Shown: positions 18,358-29,891, counted from the first letter of the stretch. The stretch: DNA of 64,000 nucleotides from Phormidium ambiguum IAM M-71 (GCF_001904725.1 NZ_MRCE01000001.1:19167-83166); one strand, 5' to 3'. Notes: generated from the sequence alone by a model not told the origin. Translations and numbers: made by a program.

Positions 18358-20250
18358 CTAGCGGATGGCATTTTCAATTGTCTTATTGAAAATAATCCTT
18401 CCCGGAGTGGTACGAATATATTGATTAATTACATTGCCTTCCGCATCTTCTCGAACTTTGCGTAAAATAGCACCACTTTTCTCACCTACAAAGGTTTTAG
18501 TCACAAACTGTCCATCGCTGGAACGTTCTTCGCTAGCAAGTTTTTCCGATTCTGAATGTACAGTTTTGCCACTAAACCTCACCATAATGTATGAATGGAG
18601 GTTAATTTGTTTTTGTTCGTAAGCAACAATTACATCATCCGGTGTTGAGAAATAGCGGTCTGGATCTTTAGCAAAAGCTGGATTCTCAGCAGTTAAATAG
18701 TAACAACCCAGAACCATATCTTGGCTAGGAGTAACAATTGGTCTACCAGTTGCCGGAGACAAGATATTATTAGAAGCTAACATCAGCAATCTTGCTTCTG
18801 CCTGAGATTCCAAAGATAAAGGAACGTGAACCGCCATTTGGTCGCCATCAAAGTCAGCGTTAAATGCTGGACAAACTAATGGGTGTAATTGAATCGCCCT
18901 TCCTTCTACTAAAATTGGTTCAAAAGCTTGAATTCCCAATCTGTGTAATGTCGGTGCCCGGTTTAATAATACGGGGTGTCCTTCAATTACCTCTTCCAAA
19001 ACATTCCAAACACTGGGATCGTTGCGTTGAATTAGCTTTTTCGCTGCCTTAATGTTGTTAACTAATCCTTGGCGAATTAAGCGATGGATGACGAAAGGTT
19101 GAAAAAGTTCGATCGCCATTTCTCGCGGCAATCCGCACTGGTGAATCTTTAATTTTGGCCCTACCACAATTACAGAACGGCCAGAATAATCCACCCGTTT
19201 ACCTAACAAGTTTTGCCGGAAACGTCCTTGCTTCCCTTCAATAATATCTGACAAAGATTTCAAAGGACGATTATTAGCACCAACCACCGTTCTACCACGC
19301 CGACCATTATCAATTAACGCATCGACAGCCTCTTGCAACATCCGTTTTTCGTTACGGACAATGATTTCCGGTGCTAAAATTTCTTGTAATCTAGCTAAGC
19401 GGTTATTCCTATTAATTACCCGACGATACAAATCATTTAAATCAGAAGTCGCAAAACGACCACCATCTAATTGCACCATCGGACGTAAATCAGGCGGAAT
19501 CACGGGAATAACTTCTAAAACCATCCAATCTGGCTGAGAACCAGTAGCGACGAAGTTATCCATAACGCGCAATCTTTTAATTAATTTGGCGCGTTTTTGT
19601 CCCTTAGCCGAAGCAATTTCTTCGCGTAATTGTTCAGCCTCTTTTTCCAGATTCAAATCTTGCAGTAATCTTTGTAGCGCCTCAGCACCAATTCCTACTT
19701 CTACACCTGCAAGTTGGGTATCCTCACTATAAATTTGATCCTCAATTTCCATCCACTGATCTTCACTCAGCAGTTGCTTATAACTGAGGTTAGGAGCATT
19801 ACCAGGATCTAGAACTACATAAGCATTAAAGTAAACAATTTGTTCCACATCCCGCAACGGCATATCTAAGAGAATTGCAATATAAGAAGGAATTCCCTTT
19901 AAATACCAAACATGGGCGACTGGCGCTGCCAATTTAATATAGCCCATGCGATGTCGCCGCACTCTAGATTCCGTTACTTCTACACCGCAACGTTCGCAAA
20001 CAATACCTCTATGTCTGACTCTTTTATATTTACCGCAATGACATTCCCAATCTTTTGCAGGGCCAAAAATGCGCTCACAAAATAAGCCATCCATTTCTGG
20101 CTTCAAGGTGCGATAGTTAATAGTTTCTGGCTTAGTTACTTCCCCGACAATTTGCCCATTAGGTAGAGTTCTTTCTCCCCATTGCCGAATTCTTTCTGGT
20201 GAAGCAATGCCAATTTTTACATAATCAAAACGCTGTTCTAACTTAGCCAT
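18358..20250 (-). CDS. rpoC1: DNA-directed RNA polymerase subunit gamma (beta' N-terminal part)
   Basis: This is the N-terminal half of beta' (called gamma in cyanobacteria). The zinc-finger cysteines are near the N-terminus ([20 protein letters not shown]). The catalytic magnesium motif [16 protein letters not shown] is intact. It is 630 residues, which is the standard size. It is cotranscribed between rpoB and rpoC2. Confidence 0.98.
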   Translation of the reverse strand: MAKLEQRFDYVKIGIASPERIRQWGERTLPNGQIVGEVTKPETINYRTLKPEMDGLFCERIFGPAKDWECHCGKYKRVRHRGIVCERCGVEVTESRVRRHRMGYIKLAAPVAHVWYLKGIPSYIAILLDMPLRDVEQIVYFNAYVVLDPGNAPNLSYKQLLSEDQWMEIEDQIYSEDTQLAGVEVGIGAEALQRLLQDLNLEKEAEQLREEIASAKGQKRAKLIKRLRVMDNFVATGSQPDWMVLEVIPVIPPDLRPMVQLDGGRFATSDLNDLYRRVINRNNRLARLQEILAPEIIVRNEKRMLQEAVDALIDNGRRGRTVVGANNRPLKSLSDIIEGKQGRFRQNLLGKRVDYSGRSVIVVGPKLKIHQCGLPREMAIELFQPFVIHRLIRQGLVNNIKAAKKLIQRNDPSVWNVLEEVIEGHPVLLNRAPTLHRLGIQAFEPILVEGRAIQLHPLVCPAFNADFDGDQMAVHVPLSLESQAEARLLMLASNNILSPATGRPIVTPSQDMVLGCYYLTAENPAFAKDPDRYFSTPDDVIVAYEQKQINLHSYIMVRFSGKTVHSESEKLASEERSSDGQFVTKTFVGEKSGAILRKVREDAEGNVINQYIRTTPGRIIFNKTIENAIR

Positions 20251-20283
20251 CTTTTCTTCCTAATCACTCATCATCCTGGGTAT

Positions 20284-20375
20284 TGGGGACTGGGGACTGG
20301 GAAATTAGTTAAGAACAGGGAACAAGGACTTTTGATTTTTAATTTCTCCAATCCTCAGTCCCTAATCCCCAGTCC
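20284..20375. repeat. GGGGACT/CCCCAGTCCC inverted simple repeat in the rpoB-rpoC1 gap
   Basis: GGGGACTGGGGACTGGG near 20286-20302 faces CAGTCCCTAATCCCCAGTCCC near 20355-20375. The arms can form an imperfect hairpin within the operon gap. It resembles the heptameric-type simple repeats of filamentous cyanobacteria. Confidence 0.5.
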
Positions 20376-20386
20376 CGCTTACAAAA

Positions 20387-23300
20387 TTACTCTTCTTCCT
20401 CTACCAAATCCTCACGAGTCAAAGACTCATAAGTTGGCTTGCTGGGAGTCCGACGACCTCCTACATCTGCCATCAAATCAACTTCTACATCTCTGGTACT
20501 ACCATCTTCTTGGGTTTCCACTTTATGCACGGCAATATCCAATCCCAAAGATTGCAACTCCCGCATCAACACCTTGAAAGACTCTGGTGTACCTGGACGA
20601 GGAATCGCTTTGCCCTTAACAATGGCATTTAACGCTTCATTCCGTCCCTGCATATCGTCGGATTTTACCGTCAGCAATTCTTGCAAAGTGTAAGCTGCGC
20701 CGAAAGCTTCTAGCGCCCACACTTCCATTTCTCCAAACCGCTGACCGCCTTGTTGCGCTTTTCCACCCAAGGGTTGTTGTGTTACTAAAGAGTATGGGCC
20801 AGTAGAACGGGCGTGAATCTTATCATCGACCAAGTGTACTAGTTTCAGCATATATGCTTTTCCTACTGTCACTGGACGATCGAACGGTTCCCCTGTGCGC
20901 CCATCATAGACGACAATCTTACCAGGGTGTTCTGGGCGGAACAGCCACTCTTTACCCGTTTCGTCTCTGGCTTGGTCTAATTTGCCATGAACTGTCGCCC
21001 GTGAAGCTTCTTGCCCATAGCGTTCGTCAAATGGGACAACTTTAAACCGATATCCCAAGTTTTCTCCCGCCCAAGAAAGCAAGCATTCAAAAACTTGTCC
21101 CACGTTCATCCGCGAAGGTACGCCCAAGGGGTTTAACACAATATCTACCGGAGTACCATCTGGTAAATAAGGCATATCTTCCAAAGGCAGAATTCGAGAA
21201 ATAATCCCTTTATTACCATGACGACCCGCCATTTTATCCCCAACTTGGATTTTCCGTTTTTGGGCGACATAAACGCGGACAACCATGTTTGCGCCTGGGG
21301 GTAGTTCGTCACCTTGTTCACGAGTAAACACCCGCACATCGACGACGCGACCTTTTTCCCCGTTTGGTACGCGCAGGGAGTTATCCCGCACATCTCTGGC
21401 TTTTTCCCCGAAAATTGCCCGTAATAGTTTTTCTTCTGGGGGTTGGTCAGATTCACCTTTGGGTGTAACTTTACCAACGAGAATGTCTCCTGATTCTACC
21501 CAAGCCCCAATCCGAATAATCCCTGTTTCGTCTAGTTGCCGGAGGGCATCTTCCCCAACGTTGGGAATTTCACGGGTGATTTCTTCGGGGCCTAGTTTAG
21601 TTTGTCTGGCTTCAATTTCAAATTTTTCAACGTGAATCGAAGTGTAGATGTCCTGATAGACTAAGCGTTCGCAAATTAGGATTGCGTCTTCGTAGTTATA
21701 GCCTTCCCAAGGCATATAAGCCACTAAGATGTTATGCCCTAATGCTAGTTCGCCACCTTCTGTAGCTGAACCATCAGCCATTACTTGACCTGCTTGTACT
21801 TTGTCTCCGACTCGGACGATCGGTCTTTGATTCAAACAGGTGTCCTGGTTAGAACGTTGATATTTTTGCAGGACATATTCAATTTCTTTCGGTTGTTCTT
21901 CTTTCCCATCTGCTGTTTTTATTGATGTAGGACGAACTCTGATTCTTTCCGCATCAACGTAAGTAACTTCTCCATCAGTCCGGGAAACAATAACCATACC
22001 GCTATCTCTAGCAGCTTGGGCTTCCAGTCCTGTTCCAACTAAAGGTCGTTCAGGTCTTAGTAACGGCACCGCTTGGCGCTGCATATTGGAACCCATCAGC
22101 GCCCGGTTTGCGTCGTCATGTTCTAAGAAAGGAATCAAAGAAGTAGCAACGGAAATAATCTGTACCGGAGAAACAGCTACATAATCTACTTGGTCTGGAG
22201 TAGTAGTAGTAAATTCCTGACGATAACGTACTGGGACAGTATCGCCTAAGATTTTGCCATTTTCGTCTATAGGAATATCCCCAGGCGCTACCCGCTTGTC
22301 ATCTTCTTCATCAGCAGTCATGTAAGCAGGAGGCAAGTGAGATTGTACTATGCTGTTTTCGACTCGCCAGAAGGGAGTTTCTAAGAAGCCGTACTGGTTA
22401 ACTCTGGCATGAGTAGCTAAGGAACTGATTAAGCCTGCGTTCGGGCCTTCAGGCGTTTCAATAGGACAAACCCGACCATAGTGAGAAGGGTGGATATCCC
22501 GAACGGCAAATCCTGCCCGTTCTCTGGTTAATCCTCCAGGGCCTAGTGCAGAAAGTCGCCGTTTGTGGGTTAATTCTGCTAAGGGATTAGTTTGATCCAT
22601 AAACTGCGAGAGTTGGGAAGAACCAAAAAACTCTTTAATCGCAGCAACTAGAGGTTTGGGGTTAACTAAAGAAGCTGGTGTTAATACTTCCGCATCAGAA
22701 ACTGTCATCCGTTCCCGGATGATTCTTTCCAAACGGTTTAATCCAACGCGGACTTGGTTTTGCAGCAGTTCTCCGACGCTACGAACGCGACGGTTCCCTA
22801 AGTGGTCGATGTCATCTGTGCTGCCAATATCAAATTCGAGGTTGATTAGGTAATCTATGCTAGCCAGAATGTCTTGGGGTGTAAGTACCCGCACGGTGTC
22901 TGGAACACTTAAGCGCAGTTTTCGGTTGAGTTTGTAGCGTCCTACTCTACCTAAATCGTAACGTTTGGGGTCGAAGAATCGAGAGTCTAAAAGTTGTTGA
23001 CCGCCAGAAACTGTGGGTGGTTCCCCTGGACGTAATTTACGGTAGAGTTCCATCAAGGCTTCTTCTTCGGAAGGATTGCCTTCTTTTTCCAGGGTTTTTT
23101 GGAAGTATTCTGGGTGACGCAGGGCATCAAAAATTTCGTTATCTGCTAGTCCTAAAGATTTTAAGAGGACTTGGGCGGATAGCTTGCGAGTTTTGTCGAT
23201 TCTGACCCAAACTAAGTCGTTTTTGTCGGTTTCAAATTTCAGCCATGCGCCTCGGTTGGGGATGAGAGAGGCAGAGTATGTCCGCCGACCGTTTTTGTCG

Positions 23301-23734
23301 GTTTCTGCTTTGTAGTAAACTCCGGGGGAACGGACGATTTGGTTGACGATGACTCGTTCAGCACCATTGATGATGAAGGTGCCTCGGTCTGTCATTAGGG
23401 GTAAGTCGCCGATAAATACTTCTTGTTCTTTGATTTTACCTGTCTCTTTGTTGAGCAGACGGGTGGGTACATACATTTGTACCGCGTATGTACTATCCCG
23501 ACGTTTGGCTTCGTCTACATCGTATTTGGGTCTTTTTAGTTTGTAGTCTTTGCCTAAGAAGTGTAGTTCTAGCTTTCCTGTATAGTCAGTAATTGGGGAG
23601 AAACTATTGAGTTCTTCAATTAACCCTTCTTCGAGAAACCAACGAAAACTGGAACGTTGAATTTCTACTAAGTCAGGTAGTGTAACATTAGGATAGTCTT
23701 GGGTGGTGGTATCGTTCATTTGGTCAGCAAGCAT
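20387..23734 (-). CDS. rpoB: DNA-directed RNA polymerase subunit beta
   Basis: This is the catalytic beta subunit. The N-terminal block [20 protein letters not shown], the rifampicin region ([29 protein letters not shown]) and the C-terminal [18 protein letters not shown] are all clear. It is 1115 residues, normal for cyanobacteria and shorter than the E. coli protein, with no intein or frameshift. The start could be the ATG at 23734 or an in-frame ATG at 23719. It is the first gene of rpoB-rpoC1-rpoC2, behind a 948-nt upstream region that separates it from tatD. Confidence 0.98.
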   Translation of the reverse strand: MLADQMNDTTTQDYPNVTLPDLVEIQRSSFRWFLEEGLIEELNSFSPITDYTGKLELHFLGKDYKLKRPKYDVDEAKRRDSTYAVQMYVPTRLLNKETGKIKEQEVFIGDLPLMTDRGTFIINGAERVIVNQIVRSPGVYYKAETDKNGRRTYSASLIPNRGAWLKFETDKNDLVWVRIDKTRKLSAQVLLKSLGLADNEIFDALRHPEYFQKTLEKEGNPSEEEALMELYRKLRPGEPPTVSGGQQLLDSRFFDPKRYDLGRVGRYKLNRKLRLSVPDTVRVLTPQDILASIDYLINLEFDIGSTDDIDHLGNRRVRSVGELLQNQVRVGLNRLERIIRERMTVSDAEVLTPASLVNPKPLVAAIKEFFGSSQLSQFMDQTNPLAELTHKRRLSALGPGGLTRERAGFAVRDIHPSHYGRVCPIETPEGPNAGLISSLATHARVNQYGFLETPFWRVENSIVQSHLPPAYMTADEEDDKRVAPGDIPIDENGKILGDTVPVRYRQEFTTTTPDQVDYVAVSPVQIISVATSLIPFLEHDDANRALMGSNMQRQAVPLLRPERPLVGTGLEAQAARDSGMVIVSRTDGEVTYVDAERIRVRPTSIKTADGKEEQPKEIEYVLQKYQRSNQDTCLNQRPIVRVGDKVQAGQVMADGSATEGGELALGHNILVAYMPWEGYNYEDAILICERLVYQDIYTSIHVEKFEIEARQTKLGPEEITREIPNVGEDALRQLDETGIIRIGAWVESGDILVGKVTPKGESDQPPEEKLLRAIFGEKARDVRDNSLRVPNGEKGRVVDVRVFTREQGDELPPGANMVVRVYVAQKRKIQVGDKMAGRHGNKGIISRILPLEDMPYLPDGTPVDIVLNPLGVPSRMNVGQVFECLLSWAGENLGYRFKVVPFDERYGQEASRATVHGKLDQARDETGKEWLFRPEHPGKIVVYDGRTGEPFDRPVTVGKAYMLKLVHLVDDKIHARSTGPYSLVTQQPLGGKAQQGGQRFGEMEVWALEAFGAAYTLQELLTVKSDDMQGRNEALNAIVKGKAIPRPGTPESFKVLMRELQSLGLDIAVHKVETQEDGSTRDVEVDLMADVGGRRTPSKPTYESLTREDLVEEEE

Positions 23735-24682
23735 AGCGATAAGTTATGTTAGGGGATGCCAAAGAAAAAAAGAAATTAGGTCAATTAGTTGACCCTTTTT
23801 GATTGCGGATGAGTTGAATAATTCAAAGTTAAAAGTGGAAAATTCACAGGGTTGATTTTTCCATTCTCTATTTTGAATTGACGAAGCATCCTCAATCCTA
23901 AATCAAAAGTATGAAAATCTTTGTAGTTGGTTAATTGCAATTCTTGAATCTCAGCAAAGGTTTTGTAGATTATCACTAAACAATCCCAAATTCAAAAAGT
24001 AAAGCAGGATTTGTTGATTTACATGATGATCTGGATTGATTGTTTGATTTATTAGGATTAATCAGAATTAATCTGGAAATCTGCCAATCCGTCAATATTT
24101 GTCGAATTTATTGATTTACATGATGTTCTGGGTTTAATCAAGAAATCTAGTGAATCTGTAAATCCTGGTTGGTTTTTGAATTTTGCATAGCAAGCATTTT
24201 GCTTTGACTAAGTTTTGTCACATAATGCTGTAGCTGGTTTAAAAGTTACCTAAACCTCGTTAAACTGAATTTAGCTTTGAGTGCGAAATCTGTTTCTAGG
24301 TAGTTCGGATGTGGATTTTTCAAATACGTAAGTCCGGTCAAGCCGATCGTACTAGATGATTTTGATATTGCTTGAAAAGCTGTTCTCATAGAGTTAAACG
24401 TTGGTAGCTAGGCGAGCAAATTTTAAAATATCAGAATTTTCGCCTCTGGTGTCGGTCGCGCCGCTTGCCGTCAGGCGTATCGTAGTCATTTGCCTGTTTA
24501 CTTCTTTTGTGGTTGTGATATTGTAGCGTAGCAATAGTGTTTAGGTTAACTCGTTGCTTCACGGCGTTTTCCCCCACTGTATTTTCCCCTTAAACATTAT
24601 GGCGCAATCTTACCCATCTTTGTTGACCTAAAACGGTTTTCTTAGTATGGGAAGCCAGAATTTTTGATTAGTCTGTGGCAAT
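23735..24682. other. 948-nt non-coding region upstream of rpoB with a diverged tandem duplication
   Basis: No convincing gene is present. A 21-nt sequence beginning TTGATTTACATGATG occurs at 24014-24034 and again at 24111-24131 with one difference. Weaker similarity follows each copy, suggesting a 97-bp imperfect tandem duplication. The rpoB promoter and leader presumably lie here, but no core promoter can be assigned with confidence. Confidence 0.5.
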
Positions 24683-25489
24683 TTAGCTGTGGTTTACACT
24701 TGTATTAGCTACCACTGGCAGACTAAATAATTGACAAGCGTTTCTGGTTGTGGTGTTGGCGATCGTTTCTAGGGACACGCCGCGTAAATTAGCCACAAAT
24801 TCAGCTACATAGTGAACGAAGGCTGGTTCATTTCGTTTTCCTCGTTTGGGAACGGGGGCAAGAAATGGGCAATCTGTTTCAATTAGCAACCTATCTTGGG
24901 GAATCATTTTAGCTGATTCTTGAATGGCGATCGCGTTTTTGAATGTTACTATACCACTGAGACTAATATAGAACCCTAAATCTAAAAACCATTGAGTTTC
25001 TTCAGGATTTCCGCCCCAACAGTGCATAACTCCACTGACTGAACCAGAATTTGCCCAAAAATCTTGCATTAGCTCTCGCATTCGGGAAGCTGCATCCCGG
25101 CAATGAATGATGACTGGTTTTTCCAGTTTTCGTGCTATCTCCAATTGGGCGATAAAAATTTCTTCTTGTTGTTGGTGGTTTTCTGCTTTGTAAAAATCCA
25201 ATCCCATTTCGCCAATAGCGACTACTTTGGGATCTGAACTACATAAGTCAAAGATTTGCTCTTTGGAGTTGGCTGTCCACTTTTCGGCATCCAACGGATG
25301 TAGTCCTACTGCAAAAAACATTTCAGGGAAACGCCGAGAAAGATTTTGAATGCTTGGAAACTCTCCGGGATGGACACAAGAGTGGATTAATGAGATAACT
25401 CCCGTATCGCGCCAGCGTTGTCTAACAGCATCTAGGTCTGCCTCAAACACATCAAAATTGATGTGTACGTGGGTATCAATCAACTGCAT
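24683..25489 (-). CDS. tatD: TatD family metal-dependent hydrolase
   Basis: This is a TIM-barrel metallo-hydrolase, a DNase or phosphoesterase in characterised members. Metal ligands are visible at H7 and H9 (THVHINFD), E94 (IGEMGLDFY), H129 (IIHCRDA), H156 (VMHCWGG) and D206 (ETDCPFL). The length of 268 fits the family. It lies between rpsT and rpoB on the same strand, an arrangement conserved in cyanobacteria. The gap to rpsT is filled with simple TTTTGAGTTTT and pyrimidine-rich repeats. Confidence 0.92.
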   Translation of the reverse strand: MQLIDTHVHINFDVFEADLDAVRQRWRDTGVISLIHSCVHPGEFPSIQNLSRRFPEMFFAVGLHPLDAEKWTANSKEQIFDLCSSDPKVVAIGEMGLDFYKAENHQQQEEIFIAQLEIARKLEKPVIIHCRDAASRMRELMQDFWANSGSVSGVMHCWGGNPEETQWFLDLGFYISLSGIVTFKNAIAIQESAKMIPQDRLLIETDCPFLAPVPKRGKRNEPAFVHYVAEFVANLRGVSLETIANTTTRNACQLFSLPVVANTSVNHS

Positions 25490-25626
25490 GGTTAGGGGGA
25501 AGTTTTAAGTTTTGAGTTTTGAGTTTGGAATTTTGAGTTAGGGAGAGAGTTTTGAGTTTTAAGTTATGAGTTAATCAACTTCCCCCAATCTCCCCATCTC
25601 CCTATCTCCCTTGCCCCCTGCCTCTT

Positions 25627-25935
25627 CTAGGAAGCTGTAGCCGTTGCTGGGTTAGTATGACGCTTTAAAGTTCTCGCTAGACGAGATTTTTTCCGCGCCC
25701 CTGTGTTGGGATGCAACACACCTTTTTTCACGGCTTTATCGATTTTGCTGTAAGCAGCTGACATCCGCTGCTGTACATCTGTGAGCGATTCTGGGGTAGG
25801 ATTAGCAGCGTATGTATCTACAGCTGCAAAATATCCCTTCATCAGCGTTCTGACGGCTGATTTGTAAGCTTTGTTACGCAAACGGTTGCGTTCGGCAATT
25901 TCTACTCGCTTAATAGCGGACTTAATATTAGCCAC
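25627..25935 (-). CDS. rpsT: 30S ribosomal protein S20
   Basis: This short, basic, helical protein binds 16S rRNA in the small subunit. The opening [21 protein letters not shown] and the later [17 protein letters not shown] are the family signature. It is 102 residues, with a start ATG at 25935. It is first in the order rpsT-tatD-rpoB-rpoC1-rpoC2 and is divergent from hisD. Confidence 0.97.
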   Translation of the reverse strand: MANIKSAIKRVEIAERNRLRNKAYKSAVRTLMKGYFAAVDTYAANPTPESLTDVQQRMSAAYSKIDKAVKKGVLHPNTGARKKSRLARTLKRHTNPATATAS

Positions 25936-26213
25936 TGCTGTTTTTCCGAAGCTACTCTATCTAAATAAACATTGAAAGTCCTGGAAAAACTAATATAACA
26001 TCTATGCTGACCTGGGAGCGATCCGCGATCGAAATCTCAAGTTAAGCTAGAGAAACAAATTATTGGGCAAGCCTGGAAAATAGGGACGAGTTGACAAAAC
26101 TTAATAAATCTGACAAAACAGATGGTTTGACAACTAGCCCCGCAAAATTAACCAGGGTGTCTGTGCCCCTAAACACAAACGGGTAACTTCCTAAGATTGG
26201 CATTCCTAACTCC

Positions 26214-27548
26214 ATGCTGCGAATCATCACTGAGCGGACTGAGGCAGAAACAGAATTGCGGCGTATCCGCGATCGCACTTCCACTGACCAGATTGTTCAC
26301 AAAGAAGCAACAGTTCGAGAAGTCCTTCAGCGCGTTAAAGCGCAGGGCGATCGAGCCGTGTTGCATTATACGGCGGAATTCGATCAACAAAACTTAACAC
26401 CAGAAGAGTTGCAGGTCAGCGGTTCCGAAATGGATGCTGCTTACCAGCAAGTATCGAAAGAGTTGTTAAGTGCAATTCTTTTGGCTAAGGAACAAGTTGA
26501 AGCTTTCCACCGACAGCGAGTACCTAAGTCTTGGGTACAGTTTAAAGATGACGAAGTAGTGTTGGGTAAACGTTACAGACCAGTAGATAAAGCGGGAATT
26601 TACGTTCCCGGTGGTCGCGCTGCTTATCCTAGTACGGTGCTGATGAATGCGATTCCGGCTAAGGTGGCTGGAGTACCGCGTATTGTCATGGTCACGCCGC
26701 CAGGGATAGATAAAGCGATTTCTCCAGCTGTGCTGGTAGCAGCACAGGAAGCGGGTATTACAGAAATTTACCGTGTGGGAGGGGCGCAAGCGATCGCAGC
26801 ACTAGCTTTTGGGACAGAAACAATTCCCAAAGTCGATGTGATTACAGGGCCGGGTAACATTTACGTAACATTGGCGAAAAAATTAGTTTACGGAACGGTA
26901 GGCATTGATTCTTTAGCAGGGCCATCAGAAGTATTGGTGATTGCTGATAAAACTGCTAATCCAGTTCATGTAGCTGCTGATTTATTGGCGCAAGCGGAAC
27001 ACGATCCAATGGCTTCAGCGATTCTGCTGACTACCGATTCTACTTTGGCGCATAAAGTCCAAGCTGAGGTGGAACTGCAATTGGTGGATCATCCACGTCG
27101 GACGTTGACGGAAAAAGCGATCGCGCATTATGGCTTAATCGTATATGTAGAGTCCCTCGCCATCGCTGCGGAACTGTCTAACGAATTTGCTCCCGAACAC
27201 TTGGAACTAGAAGTTGAAGATCCTTGGTCAACCTTGGATTTAATCCGCCATGCCGGAGCCATCTTCTTGGGTCATTCTACGCCAGAAGCCGTTGGCGATT
27301 ATTTAGCAGGGCCAAATCATACCTTGCCGACTTCGGGTGCCGCCCGCTACGCCTCTGCTTTGGGCGTGGAAACTTTTATGAAACACTCCAGCCTGATTCA
27401 ATATTCAGCTACTGCCCTCCAGAAAGTGGCTGGTGCGATCGATGTCTTAGCAAATGCAGAGGGATTACCTTCTCATGCCGACTCAGTGCGACTAAGAGTT
27501 TCCCGAAGAGAGTCTGGTCAAGAAAGCAATCCTAAATCCTCAACTTAA
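26214..27548 (+). CDS. hisD: Histidinol dehydrogenase
   Basis: This zinc enzyme performs the last two steps of histidine synthesis, oxidising L-histidinol to L-histidine with NAD. The conserved blocks YVPGGRAAYPSTVLMNAIPA, TGPGNIYVTLAKK, AGPSEVLVIAD and EFAPEHLELE (containing the catalytic Glu-His pair) are all intact. The protein is 444 residues, full length, starting at the ATG at 26214. It stands alone, as is common in cyanobacteria where his genes are scattered. Confidence 0.96.
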   Translation: MLRIITERTEAETELRRIRDRTSTDQIVHKEATVREVLQRVKAQGDRAVLHYTAEFDQQNLTPEELQVSGSEMDAAYQQVSKELLSAILLAKEQVEAFHRQRVPKSWVQFKDDEVVLGKRYRPVDKAGIYVPGGRAAYPSTVLMNAIPAKVAGVPRIVMVTPPGIDKAISPAVLVAAQEAGITEIYRVGGAQAIAALAFGTETIPKVDVITGPGNIYVTLAKKLVYGTVGIDSLAGPSEVLVIADKTANPVHVAADLLAQAEHDPMASAILLTTDSTLAHKVQAEVELQLVDHPRRTLTEKAIAHYGLIVYVESLAIAAELSNEFAPEHLELEVEDPWSTLDLIRHAGAIFLGHSTPEAVGDYLAGPNHTLPTSGAARYASALGVETFMKHSSLIQYSATALQKVAGAIDVLANAEGLPSHADSVRLRVSRRESGQESNPKSST

Positions 27549-27925
27549 AGCCCAAAAACCCAAATTTTTCTCGATTTTCGCTTTATTCCATTGTTAGGTA
27601 GGTGAGAGCCAAAAATAATCGATCGCGCAACATCAAGTCAGTATAATTCTGTTCGTTTCCGATTCTCGATCGTAAATAATATCTACGGTCTAGAAGGAAT
27701 ATTTACAGGTTGCCAGAAGTAATGCAGTTAAGTCGGAAATTTTGATTTGCTGTCAGAATGCTTCGTCAGAGTTTTGAGTTTAGGAGACAGCGGTTTTATC
27801 ATAAGGCCAGTGGGAAATCATAAGAATAGATAAACCCACCTTCATTTTATTGGCAATTAAAGATATTTTTATAAATCGACACCGAGACTCAAAACTCACA
27901 ACTACTCATTGAGGAGACATAACCT
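27549..27925. other. 377-nt intergenic region between hisD and the universal stress gene
   Basis: No gene or strong hairpin was seen. GAGGAGA at 27911-27917 is the ribosome binding site of the following gene. Confidence 0.5.
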
Positions 27926-28351
27926 GTGCTGAACACAATTCTGGTGGCATTAGATGGGACAGAACTATCCGAACAGGTAATTCACAACCTTAACCAAGTT
28001 AATATACAACCAGAAACAAAAGTTATCCTTTCTCAGGTTATTCCGCCTCTAGAAGATAATGTAGAATGGTCTGCCGATCGACCACATGGCATCTCTGAGG
28101 AAATTCCTTACCGGAAAGCGGAAAAGCAGTTGCAATCTTACCAAAATAGATTGCCTTATCAAATTGAATTAGAAATAGTTACAGGCGATCCAGCCGAAGA
28201 AATAGTTCGTCTTGCCAACATTCACCATGTTGATTTAATTGTTATTGGTAGTCGGGGATTAACTGGGTTAAAACGTATTTTAGAGCGATCGGTAAGCAGT
28301 CAAGTCCTAGAAGACGCTCCTTGCTCAGTATTACTGGTTAAGCCAAAATAA
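27926..28351 (+). CDS. Universal stress protein (UspA family)
   Basis: This 141-residue single Usp domain has the ATP-binding signature GSRGLTGLKRILERSVSSQVL near the C-terminus. It ends in the usual APCSVLLVKPK strand. The opening ILVALDGTELSEQVI is typical. The start is the GTG at 27926, supported by GAGGAGA 8 nt upstream. Such proteins act in stress responses, often as ATP-binding dimers; the specific role is unknown. There is no operon partner. Confidence 0.9.
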   Translation: MLNTILVALDGTELSEQVIHNLNQVNIQPETKVILSQVIPPLEDNVEWSADRPHGISEEIPYRKAEKQLQSYQNRLPYQIELEIVTGDPAEEIVRLANIHHVDLIVIGSRGLTGLKRILERSVSSQVLEDAPCSVLLVKPK

Positions 28352-28514
28352 GCCATAGTTCAGATTAAGTATAAAATCTGTCAAGGAAAACACAACCAGG
28401 ATTGAGTATTTGAAACAATTTTTCCCAGAATTGAGTCAGATTAGATTATCATAGTAGCTCAAAATCTTGTCCGGTTCAGGTAGGATGGCTTTCTCAGAGT
28501 AAAGCTGGAAAATT

Positions 28515-29438
28515 ATGATTAACTATCGTCAAACAAATCCCTGGATTCTCAGTATCATATCAATCCTATTACTTCAGTTTTTTTCTACTAGTAATAGTTC
28601 TAATAATCAAATATTTAAACGGCTCTCAATAGTGCTGTTTAATTCACCAGCTTTAGCACAATCTTTACCCGCAGATATTCAATATAGTCCGCCCGATCGC
28701 GGTGCTCCCAGATCTACAGGATCTGGGGGAGCTAGATTACACGATAATCAATATAGCCCACCCAATCGAGGAGTTCCAAGCTCTACAGTAGGAGGAGGAG
28801 CTAGAGCACACGAAAAACCAACAATTTTAGAATCTGAAGATAACTGGACAAGAACTAGGGGAAGTTCCACAGCCGCACCAACAACTATTCCAACCGTACC
28901 AAAAGAATGTACTTCTACTGTACCAACCCTCTTAGTACCACAAAATCATTTAGGTTTAACAACCTCTAGTAATCCCACATTTTTATGGTATTTACCCAAT
29001 AAAAATATAGAAGTAATGATGTTTGAAATTAGAAAAGCTGGAGAAAAAGAACCGATTTACGCAGAACAATTACAACCATCAGAGGGAATAATTCAACTGA
29101 AACTACCCAAAGAGAAAGTAACATTAGATGTAGGCAATGAATACATTTGGTCAGTTTCAGTTCCTTGTATTAGCGAAGGTAAAAGAAGGAAAATATCGGT
29201 AGAAGCAGGAATTAAAGTAGTCGCTCCTACTGAAGAATTAAAAATACAACTATCTCAAGCAAATACACCACAGCAAAAAGCAAGAGTTTTTGCTCAAAAA
29301 GGTTATTGGTATGATGCGCTAGAAACCCTTAGTAATGCTTATACAGCTAATGCCAATCAATCTACCTACGCTGATATTCTCTCTTTATTAGATCAAGTTG
29401 GCTTGAGTGAAATAACTAAAAAAGAGCGGCAACAATAA
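28515..29438 (+). CDS. DUF928 domain secreted protein
   Basis: This is an exported protein of unknown function from the cyanobacteria-enriched DUF928 family. A hydrophobic N-terminus (about residues 12-22) is followed by a second weakly hydrophobic stretch ending in SPALAQS, a plausible signal cleavage site. Next come two near-identical copies of a 23-residue segment (YSPP(D/N)RG.P..T..GGAR.H). The conserved body contains LVPQNHLGLTTSSNPTFLWYLP, an Ig-like-looking strand region (EYIWSVSVPC) and a helical C-terminus (ARVFAQKGYWYDALETLS). The gene ends just before a long hairpin shared with the convergent gene. Confidence 0.75.
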   Translation: MINYRQTNPWILSIISILLLQFFSTSNSSNNQIFKRLSIVLFNSPALAQSLPADIQYSPPDRGAPRSTGSGGARLHDNQYSPPNRGVPSSTVGGGARAHEKPTILESEDNWTRTRGSSTAAPTTIPTVPKECTSTVPTLLVPQNHLGLTTSSNPTFLWYLPNKNIEVMMFEIRKAGEKEPIYAEQLQPSEGIIQLKLPKEKVTLDVGNEYIWSVSVPCISEGKRRKISVEAGIKVVAPTEELKIQLSQANTPQQKARVFAQKGYWYDALETLSNAYTANANQSTYADILSLLDQVGLSEITKKERQQ

Positions 29439-29466
29439 TCAAAAAAATCAAATTTATTGTCAATTG

Positions 29467-29511
29467 ATAGGAAATTTACTCCACACTTTAAGTGTGGAGT
29501 AAATTTCCTAT
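29467..29511. terminator. Bidirectional terminator hairpin with 22-bp perfect arms
   Basis: A near-perfect palindrome (arms TAGGAAATTTACTCCACACT plus flanking pairs, central TTTAA) sits between convergent stop codons. Its last base is the first base of the minus-strand stop at 29511. T-rich flanks are modest. Confidence 0.7.
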
Positions 29512-29891
29512 TAAACTCGGTTGACAAATTCCCTTAATCTGAGTAAGCCGAAAGTTTGAGCTAAATTTAATGGGAGTAAAGAGATACCTTCCAAGCGAGA
29601 TTGTACCCAACCATTACCCCAATACCATTCGTGAAAACCATCAATTCCTTGACTTAAAATTAAGCGAAGATGATTGGATTCGGCGACCTCAACTTCGTGT
29701 TGAATTGCGATCGGGCCAAGCCAAGTAGTAAACTTTAATCCAGTCTGCAATTTCTCCGGTAAATTAGTATCTAAACTTTGTGGCCATAACCATTGTTGCA
29801 ATTTATTCGGATCGAGCAGACTTTCTCTAATAGTACTTTCCTCTGCTTCTACCTCAATTCGCAAACTACTTTGTTGAAAACTACCCAGCAT
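29511..29891 (-). CDS. SRPBCC-like hypothetical protein
   Basis: I do not recognise a named family. The pattern resembles the START/SRPBCC polyketide-cyclase-like fold: an N-terminal strand (SLRIEVEAEESTIRESLLDPNKLQQWLWP), a turn (G.KFTTWLGPIAIQHEVEV), a tryptophan-rich strand (FHEWYWGNGWVQSRLEG) and a C-terminal helix. Such proteins bind small hydrophobic ligands. It is 126 residues, with a start ATG at 29891. It is convergent with the DUF928 gene and has no functional context. Confidence 0.6.
   Translation of the reverse strand: MLGSFQQSSLRIEVEAEESTIRESLLDPNKLQQWLWPQSLDTNLPEKLQTGLKFTTWLGPIAIQHEVEVAESNHLRLILSQGIDGFHEWYWGNGWVQSRLEGISLLPLNLAQTFGLLRLREFVNRV

Noticed and set aside
23785-23976. 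Open frame of 63 codons upstream of rpoB on the minus strand
   Set aside because: No family resemblance, no ribosome binding site, low-complexity AT-rich sequence; probably a chance frame in the rpoB leader.
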